Below, one piece after another: positions 1 through 8,356 of a stretch of DNA of 64,000 nt (position 1 is the stretch's first letter; each line of letters starts with the position of its first letter). The DNA is taken from assembly GCF_030866785.1 (NCBI RefSeq), contig NZ_CP133018.1, forward strand, positions 682,001 through 746,000, in the 5' to 3' direction. The stretch is from Agromyces protaetiae. Its GTDB lineage: Bacteria; Actinomycetota; Actinomycetes; Actinomycetales; Microbacteriaceae. The translations under genes and the position numbers were made by a program. A model generated the notes under the pieces. It saw only the letters and a list, made by a program, of their open reading frames with translations, was not told the DNA's origin and did not search any database.

Positions 1-12
1 GGCTGGATCGCT

Positions 13-834
13 ATGTCGCGCACTGACGGGCCGGACGGGCCGGGCGACGCGCTCGCACCGTCGATGCCGGCGGATGACTCGGTGCTGGTCTCCGCGCGGG
101 GCATCCGCAAGTCGTTCGGGGCGAACGAGGTGCTGCGCGGGGTCGACCTCGAGGTCAGGCGCGGTGAGGTCGTCGCGCTGATCGGGCCGAGCGGGTCGGG
201 CAAGACGACGGTGCTGCGATCGCTGAACGGGCTCGAGACGCCCGACGCCGGTGTGCTCGCGTTCGACGGCGGACCTGAGATCGACTTCGCGGCGAAGCTG
301 CCGAAGGGCGCGCGGTTCGCGCTGCGCGACCGGTCGGCGATGGTGTTCCAGCAGCACAACCTGTTCCCGCACCTCACGGTCATCGAGAACGTGATCGAGG
401 GTCCGGTGCAGGTCCAGCGCGTGCCCAAGGCGCGGGCGATCGCGCAGGCCGAGGCGCTGCTCGAGCGCGTCGGCCTCGCCGAGAAGCGCGACGCGTACCC
501 GTTCGAGCTCTCGGGCGGGCAGCAGCAGCGCGTCGGCATCGTGCGTGCGCTCGCGCTCGAGCCCGACCTGCTGCTCTTCGACGAGCCCACGAGCGCGCTC
601 GACCCCGAGCTCGTCGGCGAGGTGCTCACGGTCATCAAGGAGCTCGCCGACGAGGGCTGGACCATGGTCATCGTCACGCACGAGCTCGCGTTCGCGCGCC
701 AGGTCGCCGACGAGGTCGTCTTCCTCGACGGCGGCGTGATCGTCGAACGGGGCGCCCCCGCCCAGCTGTTCACCGCGCCCCGCGAGGCGCGTACCCGCCA
801 GTTCCTCGACCGCATCCTCCGGCCTTTCGACTGA
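13..834 (+). CDS. Polar amino acid-type ABC transporter ATP-binding protein
   Basis: The 273-aa protein has a complete ATPase core: Walker A GPSGSGKTT near residue 59, Q-loop MVFQQHNLFPH, signature LSGGQQQR near 168, Walker B LLLFDEPTSALD and the switch histidine in VTHE. The family energises uptake of polar amino acids at the inner face of the membrane. The family assignment rests on overall similarity to GlnQ/HisP-type ATPases; the substrate cannot be read from the ATPase. No permease or binding protein follows, so its partners must lie left of the window. The N-terminal 20 residues are Gly/Asp/Pro-rich, and a start at the ATG at 64 would give a more typical family length. Confidence 0.9.
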   Translation: MSRTDGPDGPGDALAPSMPADDSVLVSARGIRKSFGANEVLRGVDLEVRRGEVVALIGPSGSGKTTVLRSLNGLETPDAGVLAFDGGPEIDFAAKLPKGARFALRDRSAMVFQQHNLFPHLTVIENVIEGPVQVQRVPKARAIAQAEALLERVGLAEKRDAYPFELSGGQQQRVGIVRALALEPDLLLFDEPTSALDPELVGEVLTVIKELADEGWTMVIVTHELAFARQVADEVVFLDGGVIVERGAPAQLFTAPREARTRQFLDRILRPFD

Positions 835-847
835 ACATCTCCCGCAA

Positions 848-876
848 GGTCGGGCAGACGGTTGCCGACCCCGACC
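848..876 (+). terminator. Candidate terminator after the ABC ATPase gene
   Basis: A 7-bp inverted repeat, GGTCGGG at 848-854 and CCCGACC at 870-876, lies 14 nt after the ATPase stop codon. There is no T-run, as is common in high-GC actinobacteria. The function is inferred from position. Confidence 0.45.
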
Positions 877-1024
877 TGGGTCTATTCCGGGTGAGCGGTG
901 CTGCTCGCAGACTTGACGCGATCGTTCCGCGAATGCGGCATGCCGACATCCGGCGATGCCGATGACCGGGCGGTCGGCGTCGGCGACCGGGTCGGCGTCA
1001 TCGACCAACCTCGAGGTACGACGA

Positions 1025-2824
1025 ATGAAGAGACTCGCCGCAACACTCACGGTGGCCGCGCTCGCCGCAGGTCTGACGATCGGCGCAGAAGCCCTTGCTG
1101 CGCCCGCCATGGCCGAGGAGCCCGCCGGCCCGCCGCCGGCCGGAGAGCTCTCCGTCGCGACACCGGCCGAAGCATCCGCCGTCGCGCCGCCGGCCGAAGA
1201 GTCCGACATCACCCCGCAGGCCGAGGCGGCCTTCCCCGGCACGATCTTCGCGGACTTCGAGGTGTCGAGGGTGACCCTCGCCGACGGTGGCGCATGGGGG
1301 CCGCACGTGGGGGAGATGTCCGCGGTCCCAACGGGTGTCGACTCGGCAACCCGGGGCGTCTTCCACGTGTCGGGTGACCGGTCCGCCGGTGCCACCGGCA
1401 TGGAGGCGAAGACCGCCTTCCAGGTCGTGATGCTCGGCACGAGCTCGGGCTTCTGGATCGCGCCGCGCGTGGGGGCGTTCGGCGACACCGCCTACGCGAC
1501 GTGCCAGGTGTACCAGGGCGACCCGCGCAGCGGGGGAACGCTCGCCGCCTCGAGCCCGTTCACGTGCGACATGCGGGCCACGCAGAGCTGGCCGAACGCG
1601 CGCTACACGTTCTCGGTCGCGCTCAACCGGTACGTCGAGACGGCCGCCGTCTTCACGACGACGGGGCCGGTCGCGCTGACCGCCGGCCACTTCGAGTTCG
1701 GCAAACTGCCGTACGGCGTCCCCGGAACGGCTGACGTCGCGCAGCACAGCAGCACGCGGGCCGAGAGCGTGATCCGGGAGGGCGATGTCTCGGCATACCC
1801 CGACAGCGCCCGCGTCGAGTTCACCTACCGCATCGTCGACGATGCGTCGCAGACCACCTTCTGGATCGCCGGCTGGTCGAACAACAACCGTGCGCACGGT
1901 GGGTTCCACCGCGACGGGACCTGCTTCATCGTCGACCGCGACCCCCGCGGGGAAAATGCACCATCCCTGGACCAGATCCCGCGTGCGAAGGTCTCGCCCT
2001 ACACGTGCGAGCTCAGCGAGGCGTGGCCCGGCGGCTCGGGCGGTTACGAGGCGACCTTCACGGTGGCCAAGCGCGACATGATCGTGCTCGACGGCTCGGG
2101 CACCGGGGCGGACACGCTGCTGGCGCGCGAGCTCGTCGACGGGGTGTGCGGCGTCAACCCCGACGACTGCGGTCTGAGCCTCTCCAAGGTGACGCGCGGG
2201 CACGGCACGGAGCGGCAGATGTCGGAGACGGTGTTCAACGGCGGCGACGTGGAGATCACGCCGACGAAGACCATCAGCTCATCCGAGACGATCACCAACT
2301 CCGGCGGGTTCAAACTCACGATCAAATCGATCTTCAACGCGTTCGGCGCGAAGTGGGAGACCGCGCTCGAGGTCAACTACCAGCGTGCGGTGGCCGAGAC
2401 CACGTCGACCACGTTGACGCTGCCGATCAAGACGCCTCCGCACCAGAAGTCCTGGTGGGCGGGGTCGCCGCCGATGGTGCACACCGAGGGCACGGTGATC
2501 GTGCTGAAGGACGGACGGTACTACGAGGTGGTCGACGTCACCGCGGAATTCCCCGATAAGGCGAGTGATGCGCAATGGGTCATCGAGCAACACTGGGAGC
2601 CCTACCTGGGCGCGCCGCCTGCGGTCGACCCGACCTCGCCCGGTGGCCCGGCCGCCGACGTGAGCACGTCCACGCCCTCGTCCACGGGCACGGCTCGCTC
2701 GCTCGCCACCACGGGCGTCTCCGAGATCCAGCTCGTCGGATGGATCGCCATGAGCGCGGTCCTGCTCGCCGGCGGTGCGGCGCTCGTCCTCATCCGCCGT
2801 CGCCGCTCAGGCGCCGCGGGATGA
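1025..2824 (+). CDS. LAXTG-anchored secreted surface protein, function unknown
   Basis: This 599-aa protein has a clear N-terminal signal peptide (MKRLAATL followed by an Ala/Leu-rich core, cleavage probably near the Ala-rich APAMA segment). It is followed by a Pro/Ala/Glu-rich linker and a large beta-rich body. The C-terminus shows a class E-type sortase signal: Ser/Thr/Pro-rich stretch, LATTG, a hydrophobic helix and an RRRR tail. It should therefore be covalently attached to the cell wall. Around residues 410-490 there is a run of alternating polar Ser/Thr residues (SSSETITNSGG, TTSTTLTLPI) that resembles the amphipathic strands of aerolysin/MTX2-like beta-pore proteins. That resemblance is by eye only. 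The start at 1025 is preferred because the signal peptide begins there and a GAGG lies about 10 nt upstream. Confidence 0.75.
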   Translation: MKRLAATLTVAALAAGLTIGAEALAAPAMAEEPAGPPPAGELSVATPAEASAVAPPAEESDITPQAEAAFPGTIFADFEVSRVTLADGGAWGPHVGEMSAVPTGVDSATRGVFHVSGDRSAGATGMEAKTAFQVVMLGTSSGFWIAPRVGAFGDTAYATCQVYQGDPRSGGTLAASSPFTCDMRATQSWPNARYTFSVALNRYVETAAVFTTTGPVALTAGHFEFGKLPYGVPGTADVAQHSSTRAESVIREGDVSAYPDSARVEFTYRIVDDASQTTFWIAGWSNNNRAHGGFHRDGTCFIVDRDPRGENAPSLDQIPRAKVSPYTCELSEAWPGGSGGYEATFTVAKRDMIVLDGSGTGADTLLARELVDGVCGVNPDDCGLSLSKVTRGHGTERQMSETVFNGGDVEITPTKTISSSETITNSGGFKLTIKSIFNAFGAKWETALEVNYQRAVAETTSTTLTLPIKTPPHQKSWWAGSPPMVHTEGTVIVLKDGRYYEVVDVTAEFPDKASDAQWVIEQHWEPYLGAPPAVDPTSPGGPAADVSTSTPSSTGTARSLATTGVSEIQLVGWIAMSAVLLAGGAALVLIRRRRSGAAG

Positions 2825-2830
2825 CCTGAT

Positions 2831-2883
2831 CCCCGGTCGGGTGCGCCGCGAGCCCCGAATACGACGCGGCAACCCGACCGGGG
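2831..2883 (+). terminator. Strong hairpin after the LAXTG protein gene
   Basis: A perfect 12-bp inverted repeat, CCCCGGTCGGGT at 2831-2842 and ACCCGACCGGGG at 2872-2883, begins 7 nt after the stop codon of the surface protein and ends before the next gene. It is most likely a transcription terminator. Confidence 0.65.
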
Positions 2884-2913
2884 GAGGGCGCTCGGACGCG
2901 TAGCGTTGGACCC

Positions 2914-3675
2914 ATGCCTCCGCCCGCGACCGCCCCGCCCCTGTCGCGCGCGCGACGGGCGCGGCGCGTGCTGGGCTGGTTCCGGCTCGCGGTCGCCGTG
3001 CTCGAGATCGTGGCGATCGTCGCCAACTTCCAGTACGTGCTGGGGTTCCGCTTCTTCGCGACCTCGAACTTCTTCAGCTATTTCACGATCCAGTCGGCGT
3101 TCCTCGCGGTCGTGACCCTCGTGATCGCGGGCTGCTTCGCACTGCTCACGCCGCGCGACCCGGCCTGGCTCGGGGTGCTGCGGACGATGGTGACCGTGTA
3201 CGTCGTGATCTCGGGCATCGTGTTCGGCCTCATCGTCATGCAGGCCTCGACCGTCGACTACCGCATCGACGTGCCGTGGTCCGACACGCTGTTGCACTTC
3301 GTGGTGCCTGCGCTGGCGCTCGTCGCCTGGACGACCGACAGCATCCTGGCGGTGAACCCCCGGGTGCCGTGGCCGACGATCGGCTGGGTGCTCGTCTTCC
3401 CGTCGCTCTGGCTCTGGTACACGCTCGTGCGCGGCGACGACGTGGGCTGGTACCCGTACTTCTTCCTCGACGAGACGCAGGTCGGCGGCTGGGGCGGCGT
3501 CGCCGCCTACTGCGCGCTGTGCCTCGCGATCTTCCTCGCGATCACGTCGGCTCTGGTGTGGCTGAATCGTCGTCTATGGGCTCGGGCGAGAAGGGCACGA
3601 GATCGGCCAGCACCTCCGCCCGGAACTCGTCGTCCGACAGCTCCTCGAGCCGCCGAGCCTGCTCAGCGGCGATGA
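2914..3675 (+). CDS. Pr6Pr family membrane protein (copy 1)
   Basis: The 253-aa protein carries about six hydrophobic segments between residues 20 and 215. It has the family hallmarks NFFSYFTIQSA, VPWSDTLLHFVVP and GWYPYFFLD, followed by a basic, Pro-rich tail. It is an integral membrane protein of unknown biochemical role. A second family member with the same motif order is encoded at 49673-50377. Its last 45 or so codons overlap the convergent amine oxidase gene (stop at 3542). The tail looks like poorly conserved sequence read through that gene, an unusual 134-bp tail-to-tail overlap. Confidence 0.8.
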   Translation: MPPPATAPPLSRARRARRVLGWFRLAVAVLEIVAIVANFQYVLGFRFFATSNFFSYFTIQSAFLAVVTLVIAGCFALLTPRDPAWLGVLRTMVTVYVVISGIVFGLIVMQASTVDYRIDVPWSDTLLHFVVPALALVAWTTDSILAVNPRVPWPTIGWVLVFPSLWLWYTLVRGDDVGWYPYFFLDETQVGGWGGVAAYCALCLAIFLAITSALVWLNRRLWARARRARDRPAPPPGTRRPTAPRAAEPAQRR

Positions 3676-5149
3676 CCCCCACCAGCACGGGCTCGTCGTC
3701 GAGGCCGATGAGCCCCACGTCCAGCCACGCGGCGACGGTGTGCGGCCCGCCCACCACGGTCAGCACCTCCTGAGCCGTGCGTCCCTCCGAGGCATCCGAC
3801 CGCCAGAACGCCTCGTCGAACCGCAGCCAGACGAGATCGATCGTGCCCATGCCCATGATGGCGATCGCCTGCTGGTGCGGCCGCGGCAGGCGCGGGCTGA
3901 ACTGGATCGTGTCGGTCTGCAGCACGCCCAACGGCACCGTGACGATCACCCGGTCGACGCGCAGCGACTCGCCAGTGCCGAGGCGAAGGCTCACCCGGTC
4001 GGTGGTGTAGGCGATGCTCGTGACGACGCTCGAGAGGGCGACGTCCACCGAGGCCGCGAGCTCGTCGATCGCGTCGGAGAGCCGCCCGCGGACCAACCGG
4101 GCCGGCGCGACCGCCGACGCAGGATCGAAGGTCTGCGCCGACACGCGCGAGGGCGTGGCGCCCGTCACGGGTTCGACCCCGCTGGACAGCGTGTAGCCGA
4201 GCCAGTCGAGGGGCGAGACCCCGTCGGGCCCCGGCTCGCTCGACAGCTGATCGGCACCGCTGCCGAGCAACGCGGTGTCGAGCCCGACGTCGTACGGCCA
4301 CGTCTGCGCCCACGCGTGCGCCGTCGCGAGCGCGTCGGTACCGGTCGACTGGATGGCGGTCCATTCGCCGGTGGTCGTGCGCGCGTCGGTCGGCGGCTCC
4401 AGATCGCGGGTGCCGACGGATGTCTCGTCGAGCAGCGCGTCGAGGGCGTCGTCTGCGGGCAGCAGCAGGGCGCCGAGCTCGATCGTGCCGCCGAACGCGT
4501 CGTCATCGGCGGACTGGATCCGGCCGCCGACGCGGTCGCGCGCCTCGATCACGACGACCTCGAAGCTGGGGTCGCTGCTGCGCTCGCCGTCGCGATCGTC
4601 GGCCTCATCGGCCTGGCCGTCGTCGTCGCCCTCGTCGCCCGCGCCGCGGCCGATGCGCCGCCCCTGCAGCTCGTTCGCGGCGGCGAGACCGGCGATGCCG
4701 GCGCCGATGATCGCGATGCGCTCGCCCGGCTCGGCGAGCTCGGCGACGCGGCGGGCCACCTCGCGCCCCGACGAGAGGGCGCCCGCCACAGTGCCCGGCG
4801 ACTCCGCAGCGACCGCCTCGCCGGCGAAGAAGACCCGGTCGAGCACCGGCCGGGCGAGCTGGGCTCGCCGCTCGGCGGTCGTGCCGATCGCGTCGTAGCT
4901 GAACGCGCCGCGCGCGTACGGATCGGCGCCCCACCTGGTGCGGCGCATCGCCGTCGGCTCGGGCACTCCGGGCGGCAGCGGGGTCGGCGTCGGGGTGGGT
5001 GTCGGGCTCGGCGTGGGCGCCGGGGTCGCGGTGGGGGTCGGCGTGGGCTGCGGGCCGGTGCACGCGGCGAGCACGACGGAGGTCACTCCGGCCAGCGCCG
5101 CCGCGAGGAATCCGCGCCGGGGCATGCCGGCACCGCCCTGCGAGTCCAT
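3542..5149 (-). CDS. Lipoprotein flavin amine oxidase, apparently circularly permuted
   Basis: The 535-aa product begins with a twin-arginine-like PRRGF segment, a hydrophobic stretch and lipobox VLAAC, then a long Pro/Thr repeat linker. The normal C-terminal signature of flavin amine oxidases (RTRWGADPYARG, FSYDAIG, RVFFAGEA, SPGTVAGAL) follows at about residues 70-140. Only after it comes the dinucleotide-binding fold IAIIGAGIAGLAAANEL and VVVIEARDRVGGRIQ, which is normally at the N-terminus. The protein ends with VLVGVIAAEQ and LADLVPF, the segment that normally precedes TRWG. The order is thus rotated within one uninterrupted frame. Family role: FAD-dependent oxidation of primary or polyamines, here on the outer membrane face. 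PEPT occurs at both junctions. GAGG lies just upstream of the 5149 start; the ATG at 5125 is an alternative. Confidence 0.85.
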   Translation of the reverse strand: MDSQGGAGMPRRGFLAAALAGVTSVVLAACTGPQPTPTPTATPAPTPSPTPTPTPTPLPPGVPEPTAMRRTRWGADPYARGAFSYDAIGTTAERRAQLARPVLDRVFFAGEAVAAESPGTVAGALSSGREVARRVAELAEPGERIAIIGAGIAGLAAANELQGRRIGRGAGDEGDDDGQADEADDRDGERSSDPSFEVVVIEARDRVGGRIQSADDDAFGGTIELGALLLPADDALDALLDETSVGTRDLEPPTDARTTTGEWTAIQSTGTDALATAHAWAQTWPYDVGLDTALLGSGADQLSSEPGPDGVSPLDWLGYTLSSGVEPVTGATPSRVSAQTFDPASAVAPARLVRGRLSDAIDELAASVDVALSSVVTSIAYTTDRVSLRLGTGESLRVDRVIVTVPLGVLQTDTIQFSPRLPRPHQQAIAIMGMGTIDLVWLRFDEAFWRSDASEGRTAQEVLTVVGGPHTVAAWLDVGLIGLDDEPVLVGVIAAEQARRLEELSDDEFRAEVLADLVPFSPEPIDDDSATPEPT

Positions 5150-5220
5150 GTCCTCAGGCTATCCGCCGTGCGCCCCGCACCAGCTCCACCCGCCCGATGC
5201 GAGCCCCATCCGCATCGGCT

Positions 5221-5295
5221 TGCTCAGGAACCACGGGCGAGTGCGCGGCGTGTCTCGGCGCGACACGCCGCGCCTCACTTGAACGTTCCTGAGCA
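5221..5295 (-). terminator. Nested double hairpin downstream of the aminotransferase gene
   Basis: The outer arms TGCTCAGGAAC (5221-5231) and GTTCCTGAGCA (5285-5295) enclose a second perfect repeat, GCGCGGCGTGTC (5243-5254) and GACACGCCGCGC (5262-5273). It sits between the stop of the aminotransferase gene and the start of the amine oxidase gene on the same strand. A terminator separating the two transcripts is the simplest reading. The inner stem resembles the one at 31533-31570. Confidence 0.6.
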
Positions 5296-5337
5296 GGGAA
5301 CGGGGTGAGCGCGCGCGGCGGGAGCCCGGCCCGGGGG

Positions 5338-6744
5338 TCAGCCGATCGCGGCGTCGGCGACCGAGAGCGCGTCGTCGATGATGTCGAGGCCGCGAATGAG
5401 GTCGGCCTCTGAGATGACGAGCGGCGGGGCGACGTGCAGCCGGTTGAAGTGCACGAACGGCCAGAGCCCGGCCCGCTTGCAGGCCGCCGTGACCGCGGCC
5501 ATCGGCGCGGCATCCTTCCCTCCGGCGTTGAACGGCACGAACGGCTCGCGCGTCTCCCGGTCGCGGACCAGCTCGATCGCCCAGAACAGCCCGAGCCCGC
5601 GAACGTCGCCGACCGACGGGTGTGCGGTCGCGATCTCGCGCAGCCGCGGCTCGACGACGCGCGACCCGAGGTCGCGCACGCGCTCGAGGAGCCGATCGCG
5701 CTCGAACACCTCGAACGTCGCCACACCCGCGGCGCAGGCGAGCGGATGCCCCGAATAGGTGAGCCCGCCCGCGAACGGCACGGTGTCGAAGTGCGACGCG
5801 ATGCGGTCCGAGATGACGACGCCGCCGAGCGGCACGTACCCCGAGTTCACGCCCTTCGCGAAGGTGATCAGGTCGGGCACGACGTCGAAGTGGTTCACCG
5901 CGAACCACTCGCCGACGCGGCCGAAGCCGACCATGACCTCGTCGGCGATGTAGACGATGCCGTACTTGTCGGCCAGCTCGCGCACACCCTGCAGATATCC
6001 GGGCGGCGGGACGAGCACGCCGTTCGTGCCGACGACCGTCTCGATGATGATCGCCGCGATGGTCGACGCGCCCTCGAGCGTGATGACCTGTTCGAGGTGA
6101 GCGAGTGCGCGCTGCGTCTCCTCCTCGGGCGTGGTCGCGTGGAACGCCGAGCGGTACGGGTACGGCCCGAAGAAGTGCGCGACCGAGCGGTCGGAGGGCT
6201 CGTTCGCCCACCGGCGCGGGTCGCCCGTGAGCGAGATCGCGGTGCCGGTGCCGCCGTGGTAGCTGCGGTACATCGACAGCACCTTGGGCCGGCCGGTGAC
6301 CGCTCGCGCCATGCGCACGGCGTACTCGTTCGCGTCGGCGCCGCCGTTGGTGAAGAACACCTTGTCGAGGTCGCCCGGCGCGACCTCGGCGATGCGCCGG
6401 GCGAGCTCACCGCGCACGTCGTTCGCCATGATCGGCTGGATCGTCGCGAGCCGGCCCGCCTGCTGCTGGATCGCGGCGACGAGGTCGGGATGCTGGTGAC
6501 CGAGGTTCAGGTTCACCAGCTGCGAGCTGAAGTCGAGATAGGCGTTGCCCTCGTAGTCCCAGAAGGTCGAGCCCTCGCCCGCAGCGACGGGCAGCGGGTC
6601 GATGAGCGCCTGCGCGCTCCAGGAGTGGAAGACATGGGCGCGGTCGTCGGCCCGCAGGCGCGCCTCCGCGTCGGCGTCGGGCAGGGCGTGCGCGGCGCCG
6701 GTGCGGTCGGTGTACGCGGGCGCGTCGGTCAGGATGTCGGTCAT
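5338..6744 (-). CDS. Class III (omega) aminotransferase
   Basis: The 468-aa protein is of typical length for PLP-dependent class III aminotransferases acting on omega-amino acids or amines. Visible family features are FFTNGGADANE near residue 130, SYHGGT near 165, the aspartate motif VYIADEVMVGFGR near 270 and the PLP lysine in ITFAKGVNSGYVPLGG. The gene lies 26 nt after the semialdehyde dehydrogenase gene in the same direction. The pair fits degradation of an amino acid such as beta-alanine or a C4 amine to its semialdehyde and then to acyl-CoA. The substrate is inferred from context, not shown. Confidence 0.85.
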   Translation of the reverse strand: MTDILTDAPAYTDRTGAAHALPDADAEARLRADDRAHVFHSWSAQALIDPLPVAAGEGSTFWDYEGNAYLDFSSQLVNLNLGHQHPDLVAAIQQQAGRLATIQPIMANDVRGELARRIAEVAPGDLDKVFFTNGGADANEYAVRMARAVTGRPKVLSMYRSYHGGTGTAISLTGDPRRWANEPSDRSVAHFFGPYPYRSAFHATTPEEETQRALAHLEQVITLEGASTIAAIIIETVVGTNGVLVPPPGYLQGVRELADKYGIVYIADEVMVGFGRVGEWFAVNHFDVVPDLITFAKGVNSGYVPLGGVVISDRIASHFDTVPFAGGLTYSGHPLACAAGVATFEVFERDRLLERVRDLGSRVVEPRLREIATAHPSVGDVRGLGLFWAIELVRDRETREPFVPFNAGGKDAAPMAAVTAACKRAGLWPFVHFNRLHVAPPLVISEADLIRGLDIIDDALSVADAAIG

Positions 6745-6770
6745 CGGATGCCTCGTCAGGATGCTCGGAA

Positions 6771-8255
6771 TCAGTGGTTGCTCGGGAAGCCGAGGTTGAT
6801 CTGCGACTCGGACGGGTTGGGCCAGCGCGTGGTGACGACCTTGGAGCGCGTGTAGAAGTGCACCGACTCGGGACCGTAGATGTGCGAGTCGCCGAACAGC
6901 GAGTTCTTCCAGCCGCCGAACGAGAACGCACCGATCGGCACCGGGATGGGCACGTTCACGCCCACCATGCCGACCTCGATGTCCATCTCGAACGACCGCG
7001 CCGTCCGGCCGTCGCGCGTGAAGATCGCGACGCCGTTCGCGTACTGGTTCGCGTTGATGAGCTCGACCGCCTCGTCGTACGACTCGACGCGCACGACCGA
7101 GAGCACCGGCCCGAAGATCTCGTCGTCGTACACCTTCATGCCCGGCTTCACGTGGTCGACGAGCGAGACGCCGACGAAGAAGCCGTCGTTGTCGAACTGC
7201 TTCGTCGTGCCGTCGACCACGACCGTCGCACCCTCCGCTGCAGCACCCGTCACGTATGAGGCCACCTTGTCACGGTGCTCGCGGGTGATGAGCGGACCCA
7301 TCTCGCTCGAGGCATCCGTGCCGTCGCCGATCTTCAGCCCCGCCATGCGCGAGGCGACCTTCTCGACCAGGACGTCGGCGACGTCGCCGACGGCGACGAG
7401 CGCTGAGACGGCCATGCACCGCTCGCCGGCCGAGCCGTACGCGGCCGAGATCGCCGCGTCGGCGGCACCGTCGAGGTCGGCGTCGGGCATGACGACCATG
7501 TGGTTCTTCGCACCGCCGAGCGCCTGCACGCGCTTGCCGTTGGCGCTCGCCCGCTCGTAGATGCTCTTCGCGATGGGCGTCGAGCCCACGAAGCTCACGG
7601 CCTTCACTTCGGGGGAGTCGAGGATGCCGTCGACCGCGACCTTGTCACCGTGGACGACGTTCAGCACGCCCGCCGGGAGGCCGGCCTCCTCGAAGAGCTT
7701 CGCGAGGAACACCGACGCGCTCGGGTCCTTCTCCGACGGCTTAAGTACCACGGTGTTGCCGCACGCGATCGCCGAGGCGGTCATCCAGAGCGGCACCATG
7801 ACCGGGAAGTTGAAAGGCGTGATCGCGCCGACGACGCCGACGGGCTGCTTGAGCGAGTGCACGTCGACGCCGCGCGCGACCTGCTCGGCGTGCTCGCCCT
7901 TCAGCAGGTGCACGAGCCCGGCCGCGAACTCGACGTTCTCGATGCCGCGGCTGATCTCGCCCTTCGCGTCGTCGAGGACCTTGCCGTGCTGGCTCGTGAT
8001 GATGGCCGCGAGCTCATCCTGGCGCTCGACGAGCAGCTGGCGCAGGCGGAAGAAGACGTCGGCCCGCTTGACGAGACCCGTCGCACGCCACCCGGGAAGC
8101 GCCGCCTTCGCGGCCTGGATCGCATGCTCGACCTCCGCGGTCGTCGCGAACGCGACCTCGTGCTGCTGCTCGCCGGTCGCGGGGTTGAACACGGGACCGG
8201 TGCGGTCGCCCGCACCGGTCTCTTGGCCGGCGACGTGGTGGCGGATGAGGCTCAT
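6771..8255 (-). CDS. mmsA: CoA-acylating methylmalonate-semialdehyde dehydrogenase
   Basis: This is a 494-aa aldehyde dehydrogenase-superfamily protein. The oxyanion and cofactor motifs TPFNFPVMVPLWM and VLKPSEKDPSA, the FVGSTPIA turn and the catalytic cysteine in SAGERCMAVSALVAV match the MmsA/IolA subgroup, which converts methylmalonate or malonate semialdehyde to propionyl- or acetyl-CoA. Start choice: the ATG at 8255 is preceded by AAAGGA at good spacing; the longer reading frame has no family similarity in its first 19 residues. It is the first gene of a two-gene operon with the aminotransferase, divergent from the PucR regulator, which probably controls it. Confidence 0.88.
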   Translation of the reverse strand: MSLIRHHVAGQETGAGDRTGPVFNPATGEQQHEVAFATTAEVEHAIQAAKAALPGWRATGLVKRADVFFRLRQLLVERQDELAAIITSQHGKVLDDAKGEISRGIENVEFAAGLVHLLKGEHAEQVARGVDVHSLKQPVGVVGAITPFNFPVMVPLWMTASAIACGNTVVLKPSEKDPSASVFLAKLFEEAGLPAGVLNVVHGDKVAVDGILDSPEVKAVSFVGSTPIAKSIYERASANGKRVQALGGAKNHMVVMPDADLDGAADAAISAAYGSAGERCMAVSALVAVGDVADVLVEKVASRMAGLKIGDGTDASSEMGPLITREHRDKVASYVTGAAAEGATVVVDGTTKQFDNDGFFVGVSLVDHVKPGMKVYDDEIFGPVLSVVRVESYDEAVELINANQYANGVAIFTRDGRTARSFEMDIEVGMVGVNVPIPVPIGAFSFGGWKNSLFGDSHIYGPESVHFYTRSKVVTTRWPNPSESQINLGFPSNH

Positions 8256-8356
8256 GCGAGTCCTTTCAAGATGCTGGATCGGCATGCCGGACGGATCGAC
8301 CGGCTGCCGCATAGGCTGATAACCCCCAGCTTTCCAGGCCCGAGGAGGATGATCGA

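Noticed and set aside
898..1377. Open frame overlapping the 5' part of the LAXTG protein gene
   Set aside because: It is Arg-rich and out of frame with a gene that has a clear signal peptide and sorting signal.
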